The translations under genes and the position numbers were made by a program. Positions 48,982 through 56,838 of a DNA stretch of 64,000 bases are shown here, in pieces (the stretch's first letter is position 1; each line of letters begins with the position of its first letter). The stretch is from Mesorhizobium sp. CA8 (GTDB lineage: Bacteria; Pseudomonadota; Alphaproteobacteria; Rhizobiales; Rhizobiaceae), in the NCBI RefSeq assembly GCF_020164955.1, contig NZ_JAIUHG010000003.1:1-64000 (forward strand), written 5' to 3'. The notes under the pieces are model-generated. The model saw nothing but the letters and a program-made list of their open reading frames with translations, ran no database searches and was not told the DNA's origin.

Positions 48982-49577
48982 GCTGAAGCTCCGGTGTTCT
49001 GCTGGTTCTGGGCGGCTTCACGCGCTGCGGCGGCCTGCGCCGTCACCCTAAGCCATGCCGAGGTTTCGCGCAGCGACTGATCGACCGGCTTCTGCACGGC
49101 CAGGATCTTGTCGCCATGCACCATGTTGCGCGAGCCCTCCCAGGCCTTGACCCAGACGCAAGGCATGTCCGGCTCGACCTCGCAATTGCCGTTGGCGCGC
49201 ACGCCGCCGCAGGGGCCGTTGCGAAGCTGCTTCGGGCAGTTCATCGGGCACGACATGCCGGTCGACGACAGGATGCATTGACCGCACATACGGCAGTCAA
49301 ACATGAAGCCCTTGACGCGCTTCTCGATGAATTTCACCGGGGCTTCGACCCGGCTGTAGCCGATGCCCTTCCACAGAGGATGCAGGAGCAGGAAGGCATC
49401 GGCGAACCGGCTGTAGAACCATTCGAGCAGTCGCGAGTGCCGGATGGACCAGAGTCTGACGGCAAAAGTGCGCTGGACGCGCCGCTGCGGCGACACGTCC
49501 GCGGGCTTGTAGTCGGATTTCGGCGCTGCCTTTTTGACCAAGGTGGCCTGGGTAACCGTCGGCTGCTTGTCAGACAT
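48978..49577 (-). CDS. methylenetetrahydrofolate reductase C-terminal domain protein (MetV-like, Cys-rich)
   Basis: A 199-residue protein with eight cysteines between residues 95 and 140: CRMCGQC, then C110, CPKQ (C114), GPCGG (C123), C132 and C140. This is the MTHFR_C (zinc or Fe-S) module, named MetV in acetogens, where it partners MetF. The first 90 residues are basic with a hydrophobic LEWFYSRFADAFLLLHPLW segment that could touch the membrane. I choose the ATG of MSDKQPTV, which overlaps the PF13769 gene; it also overlaps the MetF-like gene. Confidence 0.87.
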   Translation of the reverse strand: MSDKQPTVTQATLVKKAAPKSDYKPADVSPQRRVQRTFAVRLWSIRHSRLLEWFYSRFADAFLLLHPLWKGIGYSRVEAPVKFIEKRVKGFMFDCRMCGQCILSSTGMSCPMNCPKQLRNGPCGGVRANGNCEVEPDMPCVWVKAWEGSRNMVHGDKILAVQKPVDQSLRETSAWLRVTAQAAAAREAAQNQQNTGASA

Positions 49578-49872
49578 TTTCTTTCCCGCCAGCCTTGACC
49601 AGAGCGACCAGCCGCTCGCGGTCATATTTCGCGTCGAGTTCCTGATAGGCTTTCTCGACCTCGGCCTCGATGTCGTCGCCGACCGGGACCGGGTCGGCCT
49701 TGCGCCATTCCGCCAGATAGTCGTCGGTGCCGCCAGCGCCGGTGCGCATGGCGCACATGTCGATCGCCTCAGTGAAGCGCAGCGGCAATTCGCGCTTGGC
49801 GTTCTGCCGGCCCTTCTTGACGATGACCTGGGCTGGGATGTCGCGCCAGTAGACGACGATCAGATCGGCCAT
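49570..49872 (-). CDS. PF13769 'virulence factor' family protein
   Basis: A 100-residue protein starting ADLIVVYWRDIPAQVIVKKGR, the signature of the family called virulence factor (PF13769). The name is historical; function is unknown. It is first in the operon with MetV- and MetF-like genes (8 bp overlap), so it probably assists the corrinoid/folate pathway. It is predicted soluble and helical in the C-terminal half. Confidence 0.85.
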   Translation of the reverse strand: MADLIVVYWRDIPAQVIVKKGRQNAKRELPLRFTEAIDMCAMRTGAGGTDDYLAEWRKADPVPVGDDIEAEVEKAYQELDAKYDRERLVALVKAGGKENV

Positions 49873-50007
49873 GAATTCTCAACTCCTCGAAGTCATGGAG
49901 CATTGCCGCATGCGTGGTTGAGCCGCTTGTTATGGGACGACGCGCGCGCCTTCAAAAGCGACGCTGGCCATGACGCAAAGCGAATGCTGGATTCGGTTGC
50001 CGGCTGA

Positions 50008-50799
50008 TCACCAGACGCGCTTGGTCAGGCCGGTCCAGAGGTAGAACCAGATCGTCGGGTGATACCATTGCTTCGACGGTAGGCCCGGATCGATCGTTTC
50101 CAGTCTGCCGGCCAGCGCATTGCCGACCGCCTCGACGCATATATCGCGCGAAAAGGCGGCCTGCCGCAGCGCGTAGCTGGCGATCGTGTCGCCGGTCTTT
50201 GGCCTGCCGCGTGCCTGCTTCAGCACGCCGCCGGTATCGACACCGGCATCAACCAGATGCATGGTGGTGCCGAAATTCCCTCGATCGCCGCAGGCCAGCG
50301 CCCAGTAGCCGCCATTCATGCCGCGATATTTCGGCGCGATGCCGGCGTGATAGTTGAGCACCGGGCAAGGCATCTTTGCCAGCGTATCCTTCGACAGCAG
50401 CCTGCAGCCGGCAAGCAGCACGACGCCGGGTTTGATGCTGTTGATTTCTTTCAGGCATTCCGGCCCGTTGGCTGAAGGCACATGAATGATCGTCTGGCCA
50501 TGCCGCGGCTCGGTCGCGAGCTTCTCCTCGGCGATAAGCCTCTCGGCATGACCGGCCAGGAACCGCTTGCCGAGTCTCGTCAACACCATCGTGCCAAGCT
50601 GGCCGATGGCCGAGATCCAGCCCTGGCGTCGCGCGCGGCCGATGAGCAGGCGCTTTTTGGATTCAGCGGATTCGAGGATGACGCTGACGGGACCGACGCG
50701 GTCGGCAAGCGCATTGACGATGGCCCAGATATGCGGGCCACCTTCAGTGACGACCACAATTGGTCGCGTACTCGATTCCGACGCTGCCACGGCAAGCAC
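50008..50799 (-). CDS. formyltransferase family protein
   Basis: A 263-residue protein with the formyltransferase fold (PF00551). The catalytic Asn-His-Asp are visible: Asn and His in LNYHAGIAPKYRG and Asp in HLVDAGVDTG. Such enzymes move a formyl group from 10-formyl-THF to tRNA, purine precursors or amino sugars. It lacks the methionyl-tRNA formyltransferase C-terminal domain, so amino-sugar formylation is more likely. GTG is the start. It interrupts the corrinoid cluster and may not belong to it. Confidence 0.85.
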   Translation of the reverse strand: MLAVAASESSTRPIVVVTEGGPHIWAIVNALADRVGPVSVILESAESKKRLLIGRARRQGWISAIGQLGTMVLTRLGKRFLAGHAERLIAEEKLATEPRHGQTIIHVPSANGPECLKEINSIKPGVVLLAGCRLLSKDTLAKMPCPVLNYHAGIAPKYRGMNGGYWALACGDRGNFGTTMHLVDAGVDTGGVLKQARGRPKTGDTIASYALRQAAFSRDICVEAVGNALAGRLETIDPGLPSKQWYHPTIWFYLWTGLTKRVW

Positions 50800-50885
50800 C
50801 CGCTAAAAAATCGGGCGCATGCTATGCGGAGCGGGTTAATCCTTGGTGTGCCCAAAACCCTCAGTCAGGCGTTTCAGCGCCCGGT

Positions 50886-51461
50886 TCAGCGCTTGAATTC
50901 CATGATGTCGAGCTTCGACTCGTAATAGGGCGCGGGGAATTCGATGCGCCATTCGGTGGCGCTGTTGCGGAAGGCGTAGCCGACCTGGTCGCTTCCGGGG
51001 CCGCTGCCATAAGGCTTGGCCTTGTCGTCATTGACCGAGAACGAGCCGAGATAGATGGCGCGTTTCTCGTTGTCGTCGAAAAAGCGGCCGGTTGTGCGCT
51101 GCGAGCCGCTGACCTTGGTAAGCCGCCAGCCCGAGCCGTCGTCGGCCACCTTGCATTTGAACCAGCCATAGATGATGAGCGGGCTCAGGCCGCCTGCCTT
51201 GATGGTGCGGCACTTCCAGTTTCCGGTGAGGTCCTTGTCGGAGAAGGCGACAAGTGGCTTGGCGAGCAGGTCATCCAACTGCTTGACCTCCGACGGATTG
51301 CCGGCTTTTGCCTCCTCGAGGGCCGCCTTGCGCGTCTCGCCGTATCTATCCAGTCGCGTCTTGTCGGCGGCGGTGATCAGCTTCTGCACTTCGCCGTCGG
51401 CATGGGCGGGCAAGGTGAGGGCGATGAGGCCGAGGGCGGCAAAAAGCAGGCGAGGCGTCAT
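50886..51461 (-). CDS. DUF4893 exported protein
   Basis: A 191-residue protein with a signal peptide (PRLLFAALGLIALTLPAHA, cleavage near 21). The mature part has the DUF4893 features WKCRTIKAGG and WFKCKVADDGSGW, with two Cys likely forming a disulphide. It is periplasmic and of unknown function. The ATG of MTPRLLF is chosen; the upstream open frame is not needed. It is divergent from the SDR gene that follows. Confidence 0.8.
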   Translation of the reverse strand: MTPRLLFAALGLIALTLPAHADGEVQKLITAADKTRLDRYGETRKAALEEAKAGNPSEVKQLDDLLAKPLVAFSDKDLTGNWKCRTIKAGGLSPLIIYGWFKCKVADDGSGWRLTKVSGSQRTTGRFFDDNEKRAIYLGSFSVNDDKAKPYGSGPGSDQVGYAFRNSATEWRIEFPAPYYESKLDIMEFKR

Positions 51462-51584
51462 GAAATGTGTTTCCTCAATCAATGGCTGGAACAGTTTTTC
51501 CATCGCTGGCGCACAACTTACCGGTTCGCCATCGCCTGTCATCCATGCTTAACAGCGTGAGCTCGAAAAATGGCGGTTTGATCG

Positions 51585-52493
51585 ATGCGGATATTGCTCA
51601 CGGGATCGTCCAGCTGGCTCGGCGGCGCGCTCAAGCCGAGGCTCGAAGCGCTCGGCCATGAGGTGGTCGGTCTCGATCCGGTTGCCTCGGCGCGTACGCA
51701 AGTCGTCGGCTCGATCGCCGATCGCGAGCTGGTCTTCGGAACTGTCCGCGACAATCGCATCGAGGCCATCATTCACAGCGGCGCGCTGCACAAGCCGAAC
51801 ATCGAGCATAATGAGAATACGGCCTTCGTCGCGGCCAACATCCAGGGGACGCTGAACCTGCTCGACGCGGCGGTTGCCTGCGGCGTCGAGCGCTTCGTCT
51901 TCACCTCGACGACGTCGCTGATGATCTCGCAGGCGATCCGCGCCGGTTTCCAGGGCGGCGCGCGCAAGGCCGCCTGGCTTACGGAGGAGATGTCGCCGGA
52001 GCCGCGCAACATCTACGGCGTGACCAAGCTTTCCGCCGAGCATCTGTGCCGCCTTTACAATCTTCAGCATGGACTGCCGGTCGTGGTGCTGCGCATGGCG
52101 CGCTTCTTTCCCGAAGCGGACGACCCGCATGCGATCGAGCAATCGGACGCCAACACCAAGGCCAACGAGTTGCTGTTCCGCCGGCTGACGGTGGAAGATG
52201 CGGCCGAGGCCCATGTCGCGGCCCTGGAGAAGGCGCCGAGCCTTGGCTTCGACATCTTCATCATCTCGGCGCCGACGCCATTCCGGCCGCAGGATTGCGC
52301 CGAGCTGATCGCCGACGCGCCGGCCGTGGTGGCGCGCTATTTTCCGGAATATCCGCGCCTTTTTGCCAAGCAGGGCTGGACGATGTTCTCTTCGATCGAC
52401 CGCGTCTACGACCCGTCGCGGGCGAGGGAGAGGCTGGGCTTCGTCTGCAGGACCAGCTTTGCTGACGTGCTTGCGGCGCTGGAGCAGGCCTGA
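51585..52493 (+). CDS. NAD(P)-dependent epimerase/oxidoreductase (extended SDR)
   Basis: A 302-residue extended SDR. The cofactor motif GSSSWLGG is at the N-terminus; the active site is YGVTK (near residue 145) with FTSTTSLM supplying the Ser/Thr. Probably a nucleotide-sugar or sugar-lactone oxidoreductase. It is convergent with the DUF1638 gene (3 bp gap) and unrelated by strand to the corrinoid cluster. Confidence 0.87.
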   Translation: MRILLTGSSSWLGGALKPRLEALGHEVVGLDPVASARTQVVGSIADRELVFGTVRDNRIEAIIHSGALHKPNIEHNENTAFVAANIQGTLNLLDAAVACGVERFVFTSTTSLMISQAIRAGFQGGARKAAWLTEEMSPEPRNIYGVTKLSAEHLCRLYNLQHGLPVVVLRMARFFPEADDPHAIEQSDANTKANELLFRRLTVEDAAEAHVAALEKAPSLGFDIFIISAPTPFRPQDCAELIADAPAVVARYFPEYPRLFAKQGWTMFSSIDRVYDPSRARERLGFVCRTSFADVLAALEQA

Positions 52494-52496
52494 AGG

Positions 52497-53138
52497 TTAG
52501 ACGTCTCGTGCAGCGCCCTGCGCCGCCCGCGCCAGTTCGCCGATCAGGTCGCCATAGCCGGTCGAGCGGCGCTCATAGGTGAGGCCGAGCATGGCGGCGG
52601 CTTTCTCGGCGACCTTATCGAGTTCCGGGTCATCGGTCTGGGCGAGATAGATCAGCTTCTCATAGTTGCCGAAATAGTCCTTGATCAGCTCGGGATGCCG
52701 GTCGAGGCCGAGCGGCTTGATAAAGAAGGCCTCGAACTGGCGGCAGAGGAAATCGGTCATATAGAACGACATCATGTCGTCATCGGCCACCTTCGCGTAG
52801 GCGTCCATGCCCTGGTAGAAAGCAAAGCAATGCGGCCCGGCCATGCGCTCGACGCCATGCTTCTCGATGACGCGGTCGAGCAGGCCGCCGGTGCCGCAAT
52901 CGGCGTAGCCGACGAAGATGTGCTGGTAGCCTTCCGCCTTGGCTTTCTCGATCGCCTTGTCCATCGCCGGAGCGATGCGGTCCGGATAGAAATGGAACTC
53001 GGCCGGCAGGCAGGTCAGCTCGAGATGGTCGAGCTTTAGCCGTTGCTTGACGGCCAAAACTTCGCGCGCAATCATCCCGCAGGCGATGACGAGCAGCCTG
53101 TCTGTTTGATTCGGTTCCGTTTTTTGCGTCTTGACCAA
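52497..53138 (-). CDS. DUF1638 domain-containing protein
   Basis: A protein of about 213 residues. The DUF1638 motifs are visible: LLVIACGMIARE at the N-terminus, HIFVGYADCGTGGLLD near 90, GPHCFAFYQG near 115. The conserved Cys residues may bind metal or a corrinoid. The family often neighbours corrinoid methyltransferase genes in archaea and bacteria, and function is unknown. The start is uncertain: TTG keeps the conserved VIACG; the next ATG would cut into it. It is separated from the corrinoid gene by a divergent small lipoprotein gene. Confidence 0.8.
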   Translation of the reverse strand: MVKTQKTEPNQTDRLLVIACGMIAREVLAVKQRLKLDHLELTCLPAEFHFYPDRIAPAMDKAIEKAKAEGYQHIFVGYADCGTGGLLDRVIEKHGVERMAGPHCFAFYQGMDAYAKVADDDMMSFYMTDFLCRQFEAFFIKPLGLDRHPELIKDYFGNYEKLIYLAQTDDPELDKVAEKAAAMLGLTYERRSTGYGDLIGELARAAQGAARDV

Positions 53139-53191
53139 GTCGGGCCGGCTTTCGCTGCGGGGCTTAACATCTGTCGAGGGAGACACCGTCC

Positions 53192-53326
53192 ATGAAACTG
53201 CTACGCATCGCGCCGATTGCCATCCTGGCCTGCGCGCTTGCACTCACCGCCTGCGCCAACACCATCCGGGGCGTCGGCAAGGATGTCAAATCGACGGCAA
53301 GGGCGGTCAAAGACACCGTCAACTGA
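53192..53326 (+). CDS. entericidin A/B family lipoprotein
   Basis: A 44-residue protein with a lipobox: LRIAPIAILACALALTAC, Cys18 being the lipidation site. The mature peptide CANTIRGVGKDVKSTARAVK matches the entericidin family (EcnAB antitoxin/toxin lipoproteins). GAGGG precedes the ATG. It diverges from the DUF1638 gene, whose start codon is only about 50 bp away, so their 5' regions overlap. A bidirectional terminator follows. Confidence 0.85.
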   Translation: MKLLRIAPIAILACALALTACANTIRGVGKDVKSTARAVKDTVN

Positions 53327-53356
53327 TCGGCAGCCTCGCCTATCATCTGGGAACAA

Positions 53357-53386
53357 AAAAGCCGCGCTGCAAGGCGCGGCTTTTCT
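53357..53386. terminator. bidirectional terminator between the entericidin and corrinoid protein genes
   Basis: The stem GCCGCGC / GCGCGGC is flanked by AAAAAA on the left and TTTT on the right, so it ends transcription from either side. It sits 30 bp after each stop codon. Confidence 0.88.
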
Positions 53387-53411
53387 TGTCGATCGATCCT
53401 GATGCCTTGGG

Positions 53412-54110
53412 TCAGGCGGAAGCGCGAACATTGTGCTTGCGCTTCATGTAATCCTTGGCCGTCTCCACCGCCACAGCGGCGTCGCGGCAATAAGCGTCGG
53501 CGCCGACGGCCTTGCCGAATTCCTCATTGAGCGGCGCGCCACCGACCAGCACGACATAGTCGTCGCGGATGCCCTTTTCCTTCATCGTGTCGATGACGAC
53601 CTTCATATAGGGCATGGTGGTGGTGAGCAGGGCCGACATGCCGATGATGTCGGGCTGGTGCTGCTCGATGGCGTCGAGATACTTCTCGACCGCGTTGTTG
53701 ATGCCGAGATCGATGACGTCGAAGCCGGCGCCTTCCATCATCATGCCGACGAGGTTCTTGCCGATGTCGTGGATGTCGCCCTTGACGGTGCCGATCACCA
53801 TCTTGCCTTGCTTCGGCGCGCCGGTGGCGGCGAGCAGCGGACGCAGGATGGCCATGCCGGCCTTCATGGCGTTGGCCGAGAGCAGCACTTCCGGCACGAA
53901 CAGGATGCCGTCGCGGAAGTCTTCGCCGACGATGCGCATGCCTTCGACCAGCGCTTCGGTAAGCACCTTGTAGGGCGCCCAATTGCGCTCGAGAAGGATG
54001 TTGGTGCCTTCCTCGATTTCCTCCTTAAGCCCGTCATAGAGGTCGTCATGCATCTGCTGCACGAGTTCCTCGTCGGAAAGCTCGGAAAGGATGATCTCGT
54101 CGTCGGACAT
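53412..54110 (-). CDS. corrinoid protein (methyltransferase cognate, MtbC/MttC/MtgC-like)
   Basis: A 232-residue two-domain cobalamin-binding protein. Residues 1-95 form the helical cap (B12-binding_2). The Rossmann domain carries the base-off, His-on motif GDIHDIGKN, with His114 as the lower Co ligand. A GGAPLNEEFG segment near the C-terminus completes the family pattern. It accepts the methyl group from the MttB-like enzyme encoded divergently and passes it to THF via the methyltransferase at 46.8 kb. I start at the ATG of MSDDEIILS. Confidence 0.93.
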   Translation of the reverse strand: MSDDEIILSELSDEELVQQMHDDLYDGLKEEIEEGTNILLERNWAPYKVLTEALVEGMRIVGEDFRDGILFVPEVLLSANAMKAGMAILRPLLAATGAPKQGKMVIGTVKGDIHDIGKNLVGMMMEGAGFDVIDLGINNAVEKYLDAIEQHQPDIIGMSALLTTTMPYMKVVIDTMKEKGIRDDYVVLVGGAPLNEEFGKAVGADAYCRDAAVAVETAKDYMKRKHNVRASA

Positions 54111-54380
54111 TTTTCTCGGGCTCCTTGCTGCTCGGAATGACTGCGGCAGCCTAAAAATCGATGCGCCAATACCTAACCCGCGAGGGCAAGCTAGCCATAG
54201 CTGATTTGCGACTTCCCGCAAAAGGAAAGCGACTGAAAAATTGGCGCTTTTCTTGTCGATTTTGCGACAGGCGTTGGCGCTGGCTGGCCGTTTCCAATAG
54301 GGTGCATGGCTACGATCCGGCAAGAAGCGGTGACGATGGGCCGCCCCAGCCAATTCAGGCCAAGTTATAGGAAGACGATC
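54111..54380. promoter_or_regulatory. divergent promoter region between the corrinoid protein and mttB-like genes
   Basis: A 270-bp gap between start codons facing away from each other. It includes a paired motif TTTGCGAC / TTTGCGAC (54208-54215 and 54261-54268) and a weak TTGGCG-N17-AATAGG for the rightward gene. Shared regulation is likely but the sites are not certain. Confidence 0.4.
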
Positions 54381-55955
54381 ATGAGCGATAACGCGGCAGT
54401 CGAGCAGGAAGCGTCAGGTGGACGGCGCGGACGCGGCGCCAGCGGCGGCGCGGCGGCACGCCGGGCGGCCCGATCGGGCGGCGGCCCGGGCACCCAGCTC
54501 ACCTACATCAAGCGCAAGATCAACGTCTATGAGGTCCTCAACGAGGAGGGGCTGGCGCTGATCGAGAAGAACACCGACACCGTGCTGGAAGAAACCGGCA
54601 TCATCTTCCGCGATGACGCCGAGGCGCTGGCGCTGTGGAAAGAGGCAGGCGCCGACGTCAAGGGCGAGCGCGTGCACTTTCCCAAGGGCCTTTGCCGCTC
54701 GCTGTTGAAGACAGCCCCTTCGATCTACACCCAGCATGCGCGCAATCCGGAGCGCTCGGTGCAGATCGGCGGCAATGCAACCGTGTTCGCGCCGGTTTAC
54801 GGCCCGCCCTTCGTGCGCGACCTCGACGGCAACCGCCGCTACGCGACGATCGAGGATTTCCAGAATTTCGTGAAGCTCGCCTATATGGCGCCGTCGATCC
54901 ACCATTCGGGCGGCACGGTGTGCGAGCCGGTCGATGTGCCGGTCAACAAGCGCCACCTCGACATGATCTACGCGCATATCCGCTACTCGGACAAGCCGTT
55001 CATGGGCTCGGTGACGGCGCCGGAGCGGGCCGAGGACACGGTGGCGATGGCCAAGCTCGTGTTCGGCGACGACTTCGTCGAGAACAACACGGTGCTGACC
55101 AGCCTGATCAACGCCAACTCGCCGATGGTGTTCGACGAGACCATGCTCGGGGCGCTGAAAGTCTATTCGCGCCATAACCAGGCCTGCATCGTCACGCCGT
55201 TCATCCTGGCCGGCGCGATGAGCCCGGTGACGGTTGCCGGCACGCTGACGCAGGTGCTGGCCGAGGTGCTCGCCGGCGCCTCGTTCACCCAGCTGATCAG
55301 GCCCGGCGCACCAGTGCTGTTCGGCACCTTCGCCTCGTCGATCTCGATGCAGTCCGGCGCGCCGACCTTCGGCACGCCCGAGCCGTCGCTGGTCTCCTAT
55401 GGTGCGGCACAGCTCGCGCGACGGCTCGGTCTGCCATTCCGCACCGGCGGTTCGCTCTGCGCCTCGAAGGTCCCGGACGCGCAGGCAGCCTATGAGAGCG
55501 CCAACACGCTCAACTCGACCATCCTTGCCGGCACCAATTTCGTGCTGCATTCGGCGGGCTGGCTCGAGGGGGGGCTCGCCTCCTGCTACGAAAAATTCAT
55601 GATGGACATCGACCAGCTCGGCATGCAGCAGAAGTTTGCCGAGGGCGTCGACCTGTCGGAAAACGGCCAGGCGATGGACGCCATCCGCCAGGTCGGCCCG
55701 GGCAGCCATTATCTCGGCTGCGACCACACCCAGGCGAATTTCCAGACGGCCTTCTACCGCTCCAGCATCGCCGACAATAATTCCTACGAGCAGTGGCTGG
55801 CCGAAGGCGAGAAGACCGCGCCGCAGCGGGCGAATGAGCTCGCACGCCGCTGGCTGGAAAGCTACGAGGCGCCGCATCTCGATCCGGCCATCGACGAGGC
55901 GCTGAAGGACTTCATCGCCAAGAAGAAGGGCTCGATGCCCGACGCCTTCACGTGA
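54381..55955 (+). CDS. trimethylamine/betaine methyltransferase, MttB superfamily (pyrrolysine-free)
   Basis: A 524-residue TIM-barrel methyltransferase (PF06253). The sequence has MttB-family landmarks such as GTPEPSLVSYGAAQLARRLG and ASKVPDAQAAYES. The gene has no in-frame TAG, so it is a pyrrolysine-free member like the glycine betaine methyltransferase MtgB. Such enzymes move one methyl group of a quaternary amine to a Co(I) corrinoid protein, leaving the dimethyl product. The first ~45 residues are a low-complexity Gly/Ala/Arg tail. The ATG follows AGGAAG. The methylated substrate (glycine betaine, proline betaine, carnitine or other) cannot be told. Confidence 0.92.
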   Translation: MSDNAAVEQEASGGRRGRGASGGAAARRAARSGGGPGTQLTYIKRKINVYEVLNEEGLALIEKNTDTVLEETGIIFRDDAEALALWKEAGADVKGERVHFPKGLCRSLLKTAPSIYTQHARNPERSVQIGGNATVFAPVYGPPFVRDLDGNRRYATIEDFQNFVKLAYMAPSIHHSGGTVCEPVDVPVNKRHLDMIYAHIRYSDKPFMGSVTAPERAEDTVAMAKLVFGDDFVENNTVLTSLINANSPMVFDETMLGALKVYSRHNQACIVTPFILAGAMSPVTVAGTLTQVLAEVLAGASFTQLIRPGAPVLFGTFASSISMQSGAPTFGTPEPSLVSYGAAQLARRLGLPFRTGGSLCASKVPDAQAAYESANTLNSTILAGTNFVLHSAGWLEGGLASCYEKFMMDIDQLGMQQKFAEGVDLSENGQAMDAIRQVGPGSHYLGCDHTQANFQTAFYRSSIADNNSYEQWLAEGEKTAPQRANELARRWLESYEAPHLDPAIDEALKDFIAKKKGSMPDAFT

Positions 55956-56044
55956 AAGGAGCCCGAGTCAGGCCGGGCTAAAGTCGCCAACATCATTCAC
56001 AAGGAAGTCTGGCGGAGCGCGTTCTCCGATCCGGACCGGAAAGG

Positions 56045-56734
56045 ATGACTTTTTCCCGCGGCACGGTCGAGGAGATTGCGGCCGCGCTCGCGGCCAACGG
56101 CCTGATCCGGCGCGGCGGTTTCAGCTTCGGCGACGATGAGATGGCGCCGGCCGGACCTTCCGGCGCTCCAGCCAAATCGATGCTGCTTGTCGGGCAGGCG
56201 GGCGCGGCGCCCTGGCCGCATTTCCAGCGTTGGCGGGAACGACAGGCGAGGGACATCGCCAACCCGCTCGACAGTTGGTCGCGCGAGGTGATCGGCGCGG
56301 TGGCGCAAGAATTCGGCGTCCGCGCCATATCGCCTTCAGACCGGCCCTATCTGCCGTTCCAGCAATGGGCGATGCGGGCGGAAGGGCTGAAACCGTCGCC
56401 GCTCGGCATTCTCATGCATCCGACCTATGGGCTCTGGCATGCCTATCGCGGCGCCTTGCTGTTCGATGACGAGATTTCCGCTCCCGAAGCTCACGAAGCG
56501 ATTCATCTTTGCGACACATGTGTCGAAAAACCCTGCCTGAAATCCTGTCCGGTCGGCGCCTATTCGATGGATGGCTTCGCGCACCAGGCGTGCCTGGTGC
56601 ATGTGCGTGGCACGGATGGTGCACCCTGCCGCGCCGGCGGCTGCCTCGACCGCAACGTCTGTCCTTATGGCGCTAAGTATCGCTATCCGCCCGATGTCCA
56701 GGCTTTTCATATGGCGGCGTTCGCCGGACTGTAG
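56045..56734 (+). CDS. 4Fe-4S ferredoxin-like protein (QueG-C-like)
   Basis: A 229-residue protein with eight cysteines in a C-terminal dicluster pattern: CDTCVEKPCLKSCP (156, 159, 164, 168), then C183, C195, C200 and C206 in CRAGGCLDRNVCPYG. This resembles the ferredoxin domain of epoxyqueuosine reductase and reductive dehalogenases, both of which use cobalamin. The N-terminal part (1-150) shows no family I recognise. It begins 89 bp after the mttB-like gene, same strand. It may donate electrons to the corrinoid, but this is inference. Confidence 0.8.
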   Translation: MTFSRGTVEEIAAALAANGLIRRGGFSFGDDEMAPAGPSGAPAKSMLLVGQAGAAPWPHFQRWRERQARDIANPLDSWSREVIGAVAQEFGVRAISPSDRPYLPFQQWAMRAEGLKPSPLGILMHPTYGLWHAYRGALLFDDEISAPEAHEAIHLCDTCVEKPCLKSCPVGAYSMDGFAHQACLVHVRGTDGAPCRAGGCLDRNVCPYGAKYRYPPDVQAFHMAAFAGL

Positions 56735-56838
56735 GCATTCTTCCGAACCGCACGGAAACTTGACCGCGATCGAGAGGTTGCGGCTTGCCCTGCCGGGCGG
56801 CGCGGATATCTATCGCCTGGCAACCGGCGGAGCGCGCA

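Noticed and set aside
48978..49625. Upstream extension of the MetV-like gene (MTASGWSLWSRLAGKK...)
   Set aside because: It would overlap the PF13769 gene by more than 50 bp, while the internal ATG gives the usual short overlap and family-like N-terminus.
54381..55955. Possible pyrrolysine (TAG) readthrough in the mttB-like gene
   Set aside because: The frame is open without any TAG from start to its TGA, so no pyrrolysine is needed.
44290..55955. Cobalamin riboswitch in front of the corrinoid-pathway genes
   Set aside because: No B12-box-like sequence was found upstream of the ASKHA, MeTr, MetV/PF13769, corrinoid or mttB-like genes.
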